Origin: Augochlora pura
Lineage: Eukaryota > Arthropoda > Insecta > Hymenoptera > Halictidae
Direction: 5' to 3'
Assembly: GCF_028453695.1 (NCBI RefSeq)
Contig: NC_135782.1
Location: forward strand, 13,944,190 to 14,008,189
DNA: 64,000 nucleotides
Part shown: positions 32,641 through 44,190 of the stretch, piece by piece
How the letters are laid out: the number at the start of each line of letters is the position of its first letter
Numbering within the stretch: the first letter of the stretch is position 1
Notes under the pieces: generated by a model
What the model saw: the letters and a program-made list of their open reading frames with translations, nothing else
What the model was told of the DNA's origin: nothing
Database searches by the model: none
Made by a program: the position numbers and the translations under genes

Positions 32641-33646
32641 CCATAATGCTATACATATAATATAGTTCGAGAGAAGGGTAGTATGTATAGATAAATTTTG
32701 CTTAATAATTGGTCAAATTTGATCGACGATAACTCGGTTAAATTTCATGGTAGGATGATGATTTTTACCTCAAATTAAAGCTTGAAATCTCTACTTTAAT
32801 ACAGTATTTTATATATTTTATACTTGACGCAACCGCACCATTGTAACCCTTTAAATACGAGTCCATGTTACAGTCTTCCTTAACACAATATTTAACCCTA
32901 GAATATCGCTTCTATCAATAATTGCAAGATTATAAAGCAATTATTATTATTATTCCTTACCAATTAATACTTTTACCATGCCTTTCTAAGAAAATATGGC
33001 AACACTGTAACCCTTCCGTAACACTCGTTCTCGTCCCGTGGCAACGGTCAACGGGACGACCGTCCCGAAAAAGTTGCCGCGGAACAATGAACGAGAAAAT
33101 CGTGCCCTTTGTATTACAATGTATAATTTCCGGAAGGATGCGGAGGATCTCGATAGCGAGGCCGGTTAACGCGCGGGGCGCGTCACGTTGACAGCGGTCG
33201 AAATCTTCATCATCGTAAACGGTCCGCGTGGCGGCGGCGGCGAACGGCGCACTCACAAACAAACACCGCAATGATTCCGCAATAAAGGCTCGTCAACGGG
33301 GCCCGCGCCACCCCTTACAAGCTTATCTCTTTATTCGGCCGCTCGTAATTTATAACTTCGTTACACGAAACAAGCGCGCGACCGCTGATCGAAATCTGAA
33401 ACGAACCGGCCGGAATCACCTGTTCGTTCGCCGGCGATCGGCGCGGCGGTGGCCAACCGCCTCCCCGAGTCCCATTGTTCCGGCGGCGGACCGTACGAAA
33501 AAAATATTTAGGCCGACGTGTCCCCGGCAATTAAGCAACCCGTTCGCGACCGACTTGACGCGCGGCCCGCGCTCCGAAACGCCGCGTAGCTGGCCATTAA
33601 TTGGATCGTTTATTTTGACAGTGGCTCGCGCTAGTAGACTCTGTTT
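32641..33646. other. AT-rich then GC-rich island
   Basis: The CpG-rich part (33000-33646) is apparently single-copy. Frames of 71-140 codons on both strands lack recognisable domains. Confidence 0.4.
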
Positions 33647-33650
33647 TTAA

Positions 33651-33870
33651 CCCCTCGCGATATCGCTACTTTCGTGCTGCGACGATTCGCGCTTATTCCT
33701 ACTTGATCATTTTCCTGATAGGTCCAGACGATCTTTGTTTCCTACATCGGCTTTATTTGCCTTCGTTTCTGTAGCTTGATGACGGTAAAAGTAAATAATA
33801 ATATTTATTTTTAGTAGAGCTTCTATGAAATCTTCGCCACGAGTCCGACTCGTTGTTATAGTGCAAAGGG
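33651..33870. mobile_element. TTAA-type MITE, about 220 bp
   Basis: The left end CCCCTCGCGATATC follows TTAA (33647-33650). The right end, reversed, is CCCTTTGCACTATAAC, beside TTGA. The termini match imperfectly. The right half (GCCACGAGTCCGACTCGTTG) is shared with 7500-7562 and 34370-34410, supporting a family. Confidence 0.55.
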
Positions 33871-34060
33871 TTGACACTAAGAGATTTCTTATGTACCTGC
33901 CTCTACTGCCAATTTGACGCATGTTGAAAGAATAAACGTTTTGTGGAATGAGTAATTTATTTTTAAAGGAATGTTGTCGTACAGGTGTATTGATATCGGA
34001 ATATCTATATCAAGCTAATAAGTAACTTACTTAATAAAATTATAAGTTATATATTAATGA

Positions 34061-34415
34061 AAAAACACTCTAATTTTGTGGCGACTACCTCCGACATTCG
34101 ACAACAGATAGATTCCATTCTCAAAATCCACCTAAAATCGTCCCTGTTGTTATATTTACGCCGCAACCGACGTTTTGCCCTTATCTATGACAAATTCAGC
34201 TAGAAAGCCTTATTGACGCGTCCTATGCAATTTAATACGAATAGAATGAATTTTAATATATAAAATAGAAACACTAACAGCCAGAAAATTATTATAGACT
34301 CACAGTTTATTATCACTTCGACATAGAAGAAATTTATAATATATATATTTAGTAGAGCTTGCATGAAATCTTCGCCACGAGTCTGACTGGTTGTTATAGT
34401 GCAAAGTGCTAGGTT
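34061..34415. repeat. Dispersed segment plus MITE right-end copy
   Basis: 34077-34260 is the third copy of the GTGGCGACTACCTCCGACAT segment. 34365-34410 repeats the GAAATCTTCGCCACGAGTCT right end seen at 7562 and 33870, but the terminal GGGTTAA is mutated. This arrangement links the two repeats as parts of one parent element. Confidence 0.7.
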
Positions 34416-35120
34416 TCCAATGCTACAAAACTGTTTTTCTATTATAGCGAATTATAATGAAATATTTTAGTATTTTCTATTATAATATTCTATTATAGTA
34501 TTATAATAAAAGTTGTGAGAAGAAAGCCTGATCTAATATATAACAAACCTAGAATATCTAGGTCTTCCTATACATTTTGCGACGCTAAAATACTGTTTTT
34601 TTATTATAGTAAATTATATATATATTACATATATATATTACAATAAATATCGTAAAAAATAGTCCTCTAGTAACATTTACCTAACCGAGAACCTCTAGAT
34701 CTGTTTTGACATTTTCCAATGCTGCAAAACTGTTTTTCGTTTATAATAAAAATCGTAAGAGATAATCCTGACTTAACATATACCTAATTATAGATTCTCT
34801 ATGTTTGGTTCTACACTTTCTGATGTTACAAAACTTTTTTCCTACTATAATAAATTATATACGTTATGATAAAAATCGACATAATCCTGTAATAGTACGT
34901 GCCTAACCTAAAATCTCTAAATCTTGTTTTACATTTTTCTATGCTATAAAACTGTTTTCCTATTATAATAAATATATATTGTAATAAAAATCGTGGAAGA
35001 CGAACCTAATTAAACATATACCTAACCTAGAATTTCTAGATCTTCTTTCACACTTTCCAATGCTACAAAACTTTTTCATTGTATTATACTTTTTTATATT
35101 ATTTGATATTATAATAAAAA
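34411..35120 (+). repeat. Tandem repeat, about 130-bp unit
   Basis: Five to six units of CCAATGCTACAAAACTGTTT, TTCTATTATA(G/A), AAAATCGT, CCTAACCTAGAA and a short CTCTAGATCTTG-like stretch, diverging through the block. Confidence 0.8.
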
Positions 35121-35124
35121 TCGT

Positions 35125-35686
35125 ACAAAAATTACATAAACCTAATCTTGTCGTTATTATAAAACGATACCACATTAGTCACTTTTAAAGCTCCGTAAAA
35201 ATAGCTAAACCCCAGTATGAATATACAGTATAAAAACTCAATTATTTACCCTTGAGATTTCAAACTCGAATTCAAAATATAGAAATAAACTCAAATTCAA
35301 ATATGAAGAAATAATAATTCTTAAAAATTGATTCTTTGTGTCCTCGACAGGTTTTTGGTATATTCAAGACTGTACAGTGGCTAACTACAGTGGAAAACTA
35401 TTTAGCCCGATGTCCGGTCAATTAAGCATCGATACGCGGTGCGAGCCCCGTCGGATCGATGCGCCGTAGATCCCGCGACCTGTCGCCGCGAGATCGAGAT
35501 CTTAAAAGGGTTCGAACCACCTGCTCTATCTGCATAATGCCGCGCCGCGGCCCGGCGCTGCGTCCATTAGCGTTCTACGCGGGATTCCGACGTCGCAGAG
35601 ATCAAACTGCCGACTATTAGCTCCCCGGGCGCTGTTCGCCGTTTTAAATAATAACTATCGATTAGGTTGATCGATCCCGGTTGTCA
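35125..35686. other. AT-rich then GC-rich single-copy sequence
   Basis: The CpG-rich part at 35420-35640 contains GGGTTCGAACC, which superficially resembles a tRNA B box but has no tRNA fold around it. No gene. Confidence 0.4.
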
Positions 35687-35691
35687 CGACG

Positions 35692-37427
35692 CACAGTGGT
35701 CCGGATTGACGCAAGGTGTGCCATTTGACCAAAAAATGAACTTTCGAATATCGATCTAAATTGAATATATACTACTTCTTAAATGTCCACCTACCTCGAA
35801 AATAAAAATGTTTGCATGATTTAATACAATTTTGTAATAGAAATAATGGTTTAAAGTCGGACTTCCTAAGAATAGTGGTTTTCGTCAAAAATAATTGCCT
35901 GTCTTCTTTTCGATGTTGTGACGTAACCATTTAATATTTTGATTTCAAACTTTTTTGCATTAAAGGGGAACCTTTTGCGATTAAAATCCATTCCTGTAAT
36001 AATAATTTTCACAAAAAATGTGCTGGAAAAATATTGTCAAATAAACTGTTACAAATTCTTCAAATTTTTTATTTTCGGTAGACAATATCTAGCAAGTCCC
36101 AACGAATCCCAGCCTGTAACAAATTGGAATATATTCAGGACAGCTTCCTCTAAACGGCTAAAAAAGAAACTATTCCACCTTCGTCCACCTTTTCAAATTA
36201 TATTTGTTTAAAGTTCCTAACGTCTGACGCGTCAGCGCGCCTATCTCCAAACTCCGTGAAGAGAAAAGCTAAACATCCGCCTCATTCGAAGGAACTGTTT
36301 AGATTATAATAGAACATTGTCTCTGTTATGATTTCGATAAGACTTTTTCAGCCTTCTTTTGAATGCTGGTTCATTTGGGTGCATCAGAATCTATTGAGCA
36401 TTCACACTGAGCATTTTTCCAGAGCATTGTCCAGAGCATGTCCAGAGCATTTTTTATATAGTAAATTAGTGTTTTGTAAGTTCTATTTTTTATAATTTGT
36501 GTTTTTTATTTTACTCGTATTTATTATTATTTATCCTGATATAGAGTTTAAGCTATATTTAAAGTTTGTTGTGGTACGTCGATATAGGATTTCGTTTTGC
36601 TTCTATTTGGTAAGTATGCAGACTCTTAAAGATATATTACAATATATAACGATTCAGTACATGAAATGTCTTTCTTTCCTATTTAGATATTTATTTAATA
36701 TAAATGGAAGGTTTCCGGACAAATAAAGATTTATTTGTTATGTTACGGAACAACAAGAGGGATATGAATGATTATTCATATCTCTATGAAAAAATAATTA
36801 AAAAAGTCCAGAACCCTACCATAGATATTGAAATGTTAAAAGTTTGTTTGAGGAAATATGCATTCAAATTAAAAGAAAAATGGCGTTCTTCTAACTACTT
36901 AGAAAAACGATTTTTACAAAGAAATAAGATTTGGCTAAAACAAGACGTTATATATCCAAGTTCAGTGTTACACGAATTTGCATCGACAAGTGCTGCACCA
37001 CAACCACACTTATCCACTGTACTTGTTTACAAAGATTTTAAACAAATTAGAACACGAAACACCCGAAAAAATTCTAGGATTGAAACAAATAGAGATATAC
37101 TATATCGTCTTCTTTTAACATCAGATCCGTACATGTCCACCATTCGAATAAAATCGTGTACTAAAAAGAATAAGGAATTTGATCCAGAGGCGTTAGATTT
37201 AATAATGAAATAATAAGAAATATAATATTAATAGTTGTAATTATAATTAGAAAATTAATAACAATAATAATAATAATAATAATAACTAATGAAATTAATG
37301 TATTTTTCCTTAATTAATCCATAACCTGTCATTATTTCATTGATCAATTTAAATTTCGCGTTTATACCTCTTACGAATGACAAGTTATAGGGCCACGGCA
37401 CACCTTGCGCCAATCCGGACCACTGTG
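35692..37427. mobile_element. Transib-like DNA transposon, 1736 bp
   Basis: Terminal inverted repeats of 31 bp with one mismatch (CACAGTGGTCCGGATTG, A or G, CGCAAGGTGTGCC) are flanked by a perfect 5-bp duplication CGACG (35687-35691, 37428-37432). CACAGTG termini with a GC-rich 5-bp duplication are the hallmark of Transib, the superfamily related to the RAG1 recombinase, whose RSS heptamer is CACAGTG. hAT would give 8 bp and CACTA 2-3 bp. The interior holds one good open frame but no visible DDE core, so the copy is probably non-autonomous. Intact duplication and TIRs suggest it is fairly young. Confidence 0.8.
36704..37213 (+). CDS. Uncharacterised 169-residue ORF inside Transib-like element
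   Basis: ATG at 36704 to TAA, uninterrupted. The protein is Lys/Arg-rich (MEGFRTNKDLFVMLRNNKRD at the start, RSSNYLEKRFLQRNKIWLKQ in the middle). It has mixed hydrophobic and charged composition typical of real protein, and is the most protein-like complete ORF in the window. The WRSSNYLEKRFL-WLK block resembles a helical segment I associate with N-terminal regions of arthropod transposon-linked proteins. I cannot name the domain with confidence. No DDE residues can be assigned. It may be the first exon of the element's transposase or a captured ORF. Confidence 0.5.
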   Translation: MEGFRTNKDLFVMLRNNKRDMNDYSYLYEKIIKKVQNPTIDIEMLKVCLRKYAFKLKEKWRSSNYLEKRFLQRNKIWLKQDVIYPSSVLHEFASTSAAPQPHLSTVLVYKDFKQIRTRNTRKNSRIETNRDILYRLLLTSDPYMSTIRIKSCTKKNKEFDPEALDLIMK

Positions 37428-37537
37428 CGACGTGTCAGGTGCGCGCCGTATTCACCGGGCGAACGATCTTATTTTTCGCGCCGGTACAATTTCCTTTCGA
37501 TGGTCGATGTCGTTTAGGTACATGTTGACAATGACGG

Positions 37538-38118
37538 TTGAGAGACCGCTTGATATTCGTCTCGAGGTCCGTGATTGGGGACGTTATTTTTAATAACATT
37601 GTTCAGGGACGGGTATAGCATTTGGTTAGTTTAAATAAGAAATTGCTGTAATCTAGTTCAGTTCGGATAGTAGAACACTTAGATAAATATTTTAGAATTT
37701 TTAAAAATTTTTTAAAATTATTATAGTACATTAAGTCACGTTATGGCAATCGCATTGCACGGAAAATCGTAATTGTTCTGGCTTCGGTCAGTTTAAATGA
37801 GAAATTGCAATAATCTAGTTCAGTTCGGATAGTAGAACACTTCGTCAAATATTTTAAAATTTTTTAGAATTATTATAAATAGTACGTCAAGTCACGTTAT
37901 GGCAATCGCGTTGCACAGAAAATCTTAATTGTTCTGGCTTTGGTCAGTTTGAATGAGAAATTACTATAATAAATAATTCAGTTCGGATAGCAGAACATTT
38001 GGATAATTATTTTAGAATTTTTAAAAAATGTTGAGAGATCGCTTGATATTCGCCTTGAGGTCCGTGGTTTGGGACGTTATTTTTAATAACATTGTTCAGG
38101 GACGAGTATAGCATTTGG
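37538..38118 (+). repeat. About 160-bp satellite, block 1, with 490-bp duplication
   Basis: Units contain GTTCTGGCTTCGGTCAGTTT, GAGAAATTGC(A/T)ATAATCTA, GTTCAGTTCGGATAGTAGAA, TTTTAGAATT(T/A)TTAAAA and GTCACGTTATGGCAATCGC. About three units are present. GTTGAGAGACCGCTTGATAT to AGGGACGGGTATAGCATTTG is repeated at 37538 and 38030, so the block sits inside a duplication of about 490 bp. Confidence 0.85.
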
Positions 38119-38269
38119 GATATTTTTAGGTTAGGGTTTTTAGGGTATTGGAGAGATACTGTGGATCTAAGGAACATAACCTTATTTATAATTAGTTACA
38201 GTTGTAATTGGATTGAGGATATTGTTTGTTTATGGCTGTTGGAGTTTTTGGTGGATTTGGTTGTTTAAA

Positions 38270-38425
38270 TTATTGAGCAGGCACTTGTACTTATATTGTA
38301 TTATATTATGTTACATTACGTTCCATTACGTTCCATTACGTTCCATTCTATTCTATTCCATTCCATCGCATTATATTATATTATATTATATTACATTACA
38401 TTGCATTATATTATATTATATGTAC
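38270..38425 (+). repeat. TTACATTACGTTCCATTACG microsatellite
   Basis: 5- and 10-bp units of ATTAC/ATTCC/ATTAT. Phasing drifts along the block. Confidence 0.9.
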
Positions 38426-39280
38426 ACAATTTTAAAGAAAGAGTTAGATCTATATTATTTTTTTACTAGATCTTAATAATTTATTTAAAAATAATACACC
38501 CCTTACAACTAGACAGCTTGAATTTTATAAACAATCACATTCAACTAAAAAATCTTGAATAACCTCAAAAAATCTTGAATAACATCAAACAAACTTGAAC
38601 ATCTCAAAAACCTTGAATATCTCAAAAACCTCGTTCTCGTTTAAACAAAAGCAACCGCGTCGACATCCGATCGAGATTATTAGCGGGATTTTACCGTCGT
38701 TTAAAAGCAGATTCTGTCGCGGTCCACTTACCAGGATCAGTAAGATGTGTTTCTGCACGGCCGTCCGCCCCACCCACTTCGTGTAATCTCTCCGGTCCGC
38801 CATCGTCGCCTGTAAATCAACCGTGAGAGCAGGGACGGTTCTGTTACACCTCGAGTGGATGACCTCATTACTTCTTTACAAGGGGGGTGGGGGAGGGGGA
38901 GGCGGGGTTCGTCGGCTCGATGTTCCGTGCACGCGATTCCGAAACACTTATTTATGTATATTGCGCGCCTGTCCCTCGAACGTTTGACAAAGTTTATGTC
39001 GCGCGCATGTCCCCGCACGTCTTCCACCCCCCCCCCGCCCTCCCCGGCACGAATTTATCAGGACGCGTTTTATTTCGAAACTGCGACCAAGGAATTGCGT
39101 TTTAATTAGGCGCGAATCGCGGCGAAAAGATCTTGCTTCTTCGATAAGTTTCGTTCGAGATCTGGAGATCGTATAGTTAACATCTCAGTCGACGATTCTC
39201 GGATATCTGTCCTTTTTTTTATTGTCTAGGGACACATTATTTTTGTCGATAATGATGCATTCGTTTATGATGTGTTGTTG
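38426..39280. other. Mixed sequence with GC-rich island
   Basis: AAAAATCTTGAATAAC repeats at 38545-38640, then a CpG-rich single-copy part (38640-39190) with G- and C-runs. Frames on both strands show no domain. Confidence 0.4.
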
Positions 39281-39284
39281 TAAT

Positions 39285-39730
39285 TGTTGAAAGTTCGAAG
39301 GGGGTAATGATTATTTTTATAATTATTTTATATTATTGTAGTATTTTAAGAAATAGTCGTAATTTAGTTCAGTTCGGATAGTAGAACACTTGGGTAATTA
39401 TTTAAAAATTTTTTAGAATTATTATAATAGATTAGGTCACGTTATTCCAATCGGATTTCTAAGAAAATCGTAATTGTTTTGTCACTGATCTGACAAAACG
39501 AGAAATTGCCACAATCTGGTTCAATTCGGATAGTAGGACACATGGGTTACACAATTTTAGAATTTTTTAAAATTATTATAGTATATTAGGTCACGTTATG
39601 ACAATCGCTTTGCAAAGAAAATCGTAATTGTTCTGGCTTCGGCCAGTTTAAGTGAGAAATTGCTATAATCTAATTCAGTTCGGATAGTAGAACACTTGGG
39701 TAATTATTTTAGAATTTTCTAAAATTAAAA
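39285..39730 (+). repeat. About 160-bp satellite, block 2
   Basis: Three units of the same satellite as at 37620, with CAGTTCGGATAGTAGAACAC, TTAGAATTTTTTAAAATTAT and GTCACGTTATGACAATCGC-like parts. Units are similarly diverged from each other as from block 1. Confidence 0.85.
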
Positions 39731-40750
39731 TTAATTTATAACAATAACACTTCTCAAAGTTCAAATCGTTGGAAATTTAACAAACACATAAAAAAATTCT
39801 ACCTTCTCTAATAATTAACAATTGACACATAAAACGTTTAATTTAACATTAACTTATCCAATATATATATATATAATAATTCTAATTAACTTGTCCTTAT
39901 TATTATAAAAATTCTAAATTTCATTCACGTTTAAAAATTTATCTATGTCCATTCAATTTGCGACGTATTAGGCGTAACGGTGTTCCAGGAAACCGGCAAC
40001 ACCTGCGTACGGTGTCCTTTACAATTCATCGGTCCGTCGAAAATAAAACGGCACTTAACCACCGTCGTGTCGGATCGGCAATTAATTTGCCCCGGGGAGC
40101 CCTTCCACCGGGTGTTAAGGAGCAAGGCGACCGGCCGATCGCGAGATCGAATTTACGAACGGCTGTGAGCGAGCGGAGCAAGCGGAGCCTCCGCTAATGA
40201 AAACATCTTAGCGGCAAACGACAGCTCTTAAATCGCCTTAAAGCCTTCCACGTTCCCTCTCTCTCTCACTCTAATCTTAAACCTATGTTAACCACTTAAC
40301 CGCGACGCTCTAACCGATTGACAAACTCTCAGCCACTTCCCGTCGCGCGCGTCGCCGTCGTCGTCGTCGCGAGCTCTTTCCGGTGGGGGACCGTTTTATT
40401 CCTGCGCGCGCGAGAAGGGGACACACGCACACACTCTGTCGTCCGGCGGCTATCGATCGCCGAAAATAGGATCCGGGAATTCGAGACCGGCACCTGTGAG
40501 ATCCTCGACTTTTTTTGCTCCCCCTGCCAAGTGCACCAATTAGCGAGCCATTAGCCTTTTTCCGGAAATCTAAGGGGGGGGGGGGGGGGGGGGGGGGGCG
40601 ACGACGATGCGCGGCCACGACTACTTTAACGCTGCGACTATTTCCGGAAATTGTCCGCGACGGTCTCTCCTTGAGCGAACATACTATTTTTGCGACCGTG
40701 CAAAAATTTCGGAAAAAAGCGGATCGGAGAAGACGATGTCTTTTTTCGAT
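39731..40750. other. AT-rich then GC-rich island with poly-G tract
   Basis: The CpG-rich part spans 39955-40740, with a G homopolymer of about 26 bases at 40573-40598. Frames of 60-102 codons overlap on both strands without recognisable domains. Confidence 0.4.
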
Positions 40751-40754
40751 TTTA

Positions 40755-40860
40755 TTATAAATATTTTAAAATTTTTTAGAATTATTATGGTAGATTAAGT
40801 CACGTTATGGCAAACGCATTACACAGAAAATCGTAATTGTTCTAGCTTGTTTTGAATTAT
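40755..40860 (+). repeat. About 160-bp satellite, partial unit
   Basis: ATTTTTTAGAATTATTATGG, AAGTCACGTTATGGCAAACG and AAAATCGTAATTGTTCTAGC match the satellite. It is an isolated fragment between the island and the mariner. Confidence 0.85.
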
Positions 40861-40907
40861 ATGATTGAATTATTTATCTGATATTTAGTTTTATCGTCTC
40901 GAAATTA

Positions 40908-42152
40908 TTAGGAGTATAAACAAGTTTCCGCCGTTTTTTATCAAAAATTGGGCATTTATTGTGAAAGAACGGTACCTAATGTTTTATTCGAAGTATTGTC
41001 CATCGCTAGTCACTACTTTTTCCCATCTTTCTGGCAGCATACGGATACCACGTCGGAAGAATGCTTCATCTTTTGAAGCTATCCACAAGTCGACTCAATT
41101 TTTTGTATCTTCATATGATGTGAAGTGTTGCTCAGACAGGCCATGCGCCATTGATCGAAACAGGTAGTAATCAGGAGCAATGTCTGGTGAATACGGCGGG
41201 TGGAGTAAAACTTCCCAATTGAGTGTTTCCAGATAGGTTTTGACCGGCACCGCAACACGTGGACAAGCATTATCATGCAGAAGAATAACTTTGTCGTGTC
41301 TGGAGTAGTAGCGGGCACGTTTTTCCTTGAGTACTCCGCTCAATCTCATCAATTGTGTTCGGTAGAGAGCCCCAGTAATGGTTTCATTCGGTTTGAGCAA
41401 TTCATACTCGTAATACGCGACACCAAGCTGATCCCACTAAATACACAACATGAGCTATTTTCCATGAATTCTTCTTCTTTGGGTTATCGTAGTGGATCCA
41501 TTTTTCATCATCTGTGACTATACGATGCAAAAAAACCCTTTCGTTTATGCCTAGCAAGCAGCATTTCACATGTGAAAAATCGGCGTTCAACGTTTCTCAG
41601 CTCCAGTTCATATGGAATCCAGTTTCCTTGTTTTTGAATCATTCCCAATGATTTTAAGCGATGTGAAATTGCTGGTTGAGTCACTCCTAATGCAAGTGCA
41701 AGTGCTTCTTACGTTTGGCACGAATCTTCATCTAATAATGTTTCCAATTCCGCGTCTTCGCACACTTTCGCCCTTCCGCTACGTTCTTTGTCTTCGACGT
41801 CAAATTCACCGTTCTTAAACTTGTGAAACCACTCACGGCAACTTCTCTAACTTAAGGCATCCTCGTCCTATGCTTCTACAAGCAATCGATGCGCCTCGGC
41901 TGCAGATTTCTTCAAATTAAAGAAGTAAATCAAAAGCTCCCGCAAATGACGCTTATTCGACTCAAAACTCGACATTTTCGCACGAATAAAAAAGATATAT
42001 GATGCTAATACAAAATCGCTAATATTTTAAGGTTATGTTGTTGTCAGATGTCCCACCTTACGATATAACGTTTTACAACACACAATTTCAACCATAACAT
42101 ACTAGTGGCGCTATTTTTTGTGAAACGGCGGATACTTATTTATAATTCCTAA
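40908..42152 (-). mobile_element. Mariner (irritans-like) transposon, 1245 bp
   Basis: Ends TTAGGAGTATAAACAAGTTT and, reversed, TTAGGAATTATAAATAAGTA continue into shared CCGCCGTTT. TA flanks lie on both sides (40906-40907, 42153-42154). Length fits a full mariner. The coding strand is minus and the gene is a pseudogene. Protein motifs match the irritans-type mariners, distinct from the two minisatellite-bearing copies. Confidence 0.95.
40984..41975 (-). pseudogene. Irritans-like mariner transposase pseudogene
   Basis: Starts MSSFESNKRHLRELLIYFFN, then LKKSAAEAHRLLVEA and an in-frame TAG. The HTH and linker follow in shifted frames (WFHKFKNGEFDVEDKERSGR-like). The catalytic region has TDDEKWIHYDNPKKKNSW (first Asp). 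A frameshift leads to LLKPNETITGALYRTQLMRL, LLHDNACPRVA (second Asp) and PPYSPDIAPDYYLFRSMAHG. There the canonical APSDYHLF is APDYYLF, so the third Asp remains but one residue before it is deleted. A TGA interrupts KNXVDLW. It ends RWEKVVTSDGQYFE then stop. About 330 codons, near the usual 345. Confidence 0.95.
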
Positions 42153-42164
42153 TACATATCCTGA

Positions 42165-42320
42165 TTTTAACATAACCTAGTTATATTCCAGCTTAACCTA
42201 TTAATATTCTAACATAACATAACCTAGTTATATTCCAGCTTAACCTATTTATATTGCAGCATAACATAACATAACCTAGTTGTATTCCTACAACCTATTT
42301 ATATTCTAACTTAACATAAC
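42165..42320 (-). repeat. ATAACCTAGTTATATTCCAGC minisatellite
   Basis: Four to five units of about 35 bp (TAACCTA(G/T)TTATATTCCAGC, TTAACCTATTTATATT). Begins almost at the mariner's right edge. Confidence 0.9.
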
Positions 42321-42595
42321 CTTGTCGACGAGAGCCACGTCTTTCAATGACGTCGACATGCAATTCCCTGGCCAAATGTCAGATTTTGCAAGTTTCCACG
42401 GAACAAAGCGATCGAGTTTCTCAGAAAAAGTGTTTCCGTCTACAGAATTAATTTCGTTGATGAATGAAACCATTGCCTTTCTAAGAACTGTTATTTCCGT
42501 GAATTTTAACATAACCTCTTGTCAATTAGGAATTTAATTTGCAAAGCGGTTTAATAGCTGTTGGAGTTTCGTGAAGCCTGCAATTATTTTTGCAG
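42321..42595. other. Short single-copy sequence
   Basis: Two overlapping frames on opposite strands; nothing recognised. Confidence 0.35.
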
Positions 42596-43760
42596 AGATA
42601 GTTTGCAATGTACAATTGCCATAATCTAAGTTTTTGTTTGGATAACGTTGCAACAATTATTTAAAGTTCGAAGGTAACTATAATTTCTTATTATAACAAA
42701 TTGGATATAGAGTTAACATAATTAATGTTTTGTTTGGATAATAGAACAGGTGATAAAGTCACGATATAGTAATCGTTTATAGATCTATGAAAAATATAAT
42801 TATTTTAACAGCAACAGTTTCGTTCATACAATTGACATAATCTAACTTTTTGTATGAATAATGGAGCAGGTAATGGAAACATATTATAGCAATTGTTTAA
42901 AGTTCAACGAAACTGTAATTTTCTTTATAATAAATTGTTTTGGATATAGAGTTAGCATCACCAATTTTTTGTTCGGATAAAAGAAGAGATCATGCAATTA
43001 CGTTATAGTAATCGTTCGAAATTCTGGATAACTTATTAAAACATGAAACAATTTGAATTAATTCACGTAAATTAGATAGTAGAAACTAGAAATTTGCAAT
43101 ATTTAAACTTAGGGTCAGGATTGACCCGAACACAGTAATCCGGACATTAACCCGTGAATAATTGCAACAAAAGTCTTTATAACACATAAAGTCAAATTAT
43201 AGTATTCGCTCGAAGTTTACAGAAAATCGCAATTATTTTGGAATTAGCCGCTTTGAATGAAAAATTGCTATCATCTAGTACAGTTCGGATAATGGAACAG
43301 TTATTTAATTGCTCAAACAGTCTTTGTATTATATTAAATCAAATTATAGCAATCGTTAATATCCCGAGTTCGCATAAAATCGCAATTATTTTAGAATTTA
43401 CCACTTTAAATGAAAAATTGCCATAATCTACTATAGTTCCGATGATAGAACAGTTATTTAATTGCTACAGAAGTCTTCATACCATATTAAGACAAATTAT
43501 AACAATTGTTAAAATTCCAAGTTCGCAGAAAATCGCAATTATTTTAGAATTTACCAAAAATTGCTATAATATACTACAATTCGGATAATAGAACAGTTAT
43601 CTAATTGCTGATAAAATCGCTATAATGTATGTATTCACGTTATAGTAACGGTTCTATTGTTATAGTAACATGCAATTATTTTTGCACCGGCCATTTTGAA
43701 TATGGAACTGACATAACCTAGCATAGTTTTATTGATAGAATAATTATAAAATTGCTCCAG
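42596..43760 (+). repeat. About 160-bp satellite, block 3 (diverged)
   Basis: About seven diverged units with AATTGCCATAATCTA, GTTCGGATAATAGAACAG, CACGTTATAGTAATCGTT and AAAATCGCAATTATTTT. It is the oldest-looking block of the family judged by divergence. Confidence 0.8.
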
Positions 43761-43809
43761 AAATGTGTATAGCGTATGCAGTCACGTTGTGCTAATCGTG
43801 TTTGAAGTA

Positions 43810-44135
43810 CTATTAAAATCAAAATGGTATAGGTATATAGAAATATAGATTTATAGATATATAGATATATAGCCATATGGATGTATACATATATAAGTAT
43901 ATAGATATATAGCCATTCAGTCATATAGTTATGTAGGTATGTAGATGTATAGATACGGAGATATATAGAAGTATAAATATATAGCCATATATGTAGTTAT
44001 ATAGATATATAGGTATATAGCTATATACTTATATAATTATATATCTATACAGCTATATAGATATATAGTTATATAAATATATCGATATATAAATGTATAG
44101 ACATGTAGATACAGCGATATAGATATAGACATAGA
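43810..44135. repeat. ATATAGATATATAG microsatellite
   Basis: Imperfect TATAGATA/TATAGCCA array. A similar array lies at 50160-50350. Confidence 0.95.
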
Positions 44136-44190
44136 TGGCATAAATATAGACATTGAACCGTGACCGAATCGTTGAAAAGCTCCATATATA

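Noticed and set aside
35500..35525. tRNA-like B box GGGTTCGAACC
   Set aside because: No A box at the right distance and no acceptor or anticodon stems on either strand.
35692..37427. hAT or CACTA assignment of the CACAGTGG element
   Set aside because: The duplication is 5 bp (CGACG), not 8 or 2-3, and the termini fit Transib better.
41275..41818. Plus-strand frames over the irritans-like mariner
   Set aside because: Antisense shadows of the minus-strand transposase.
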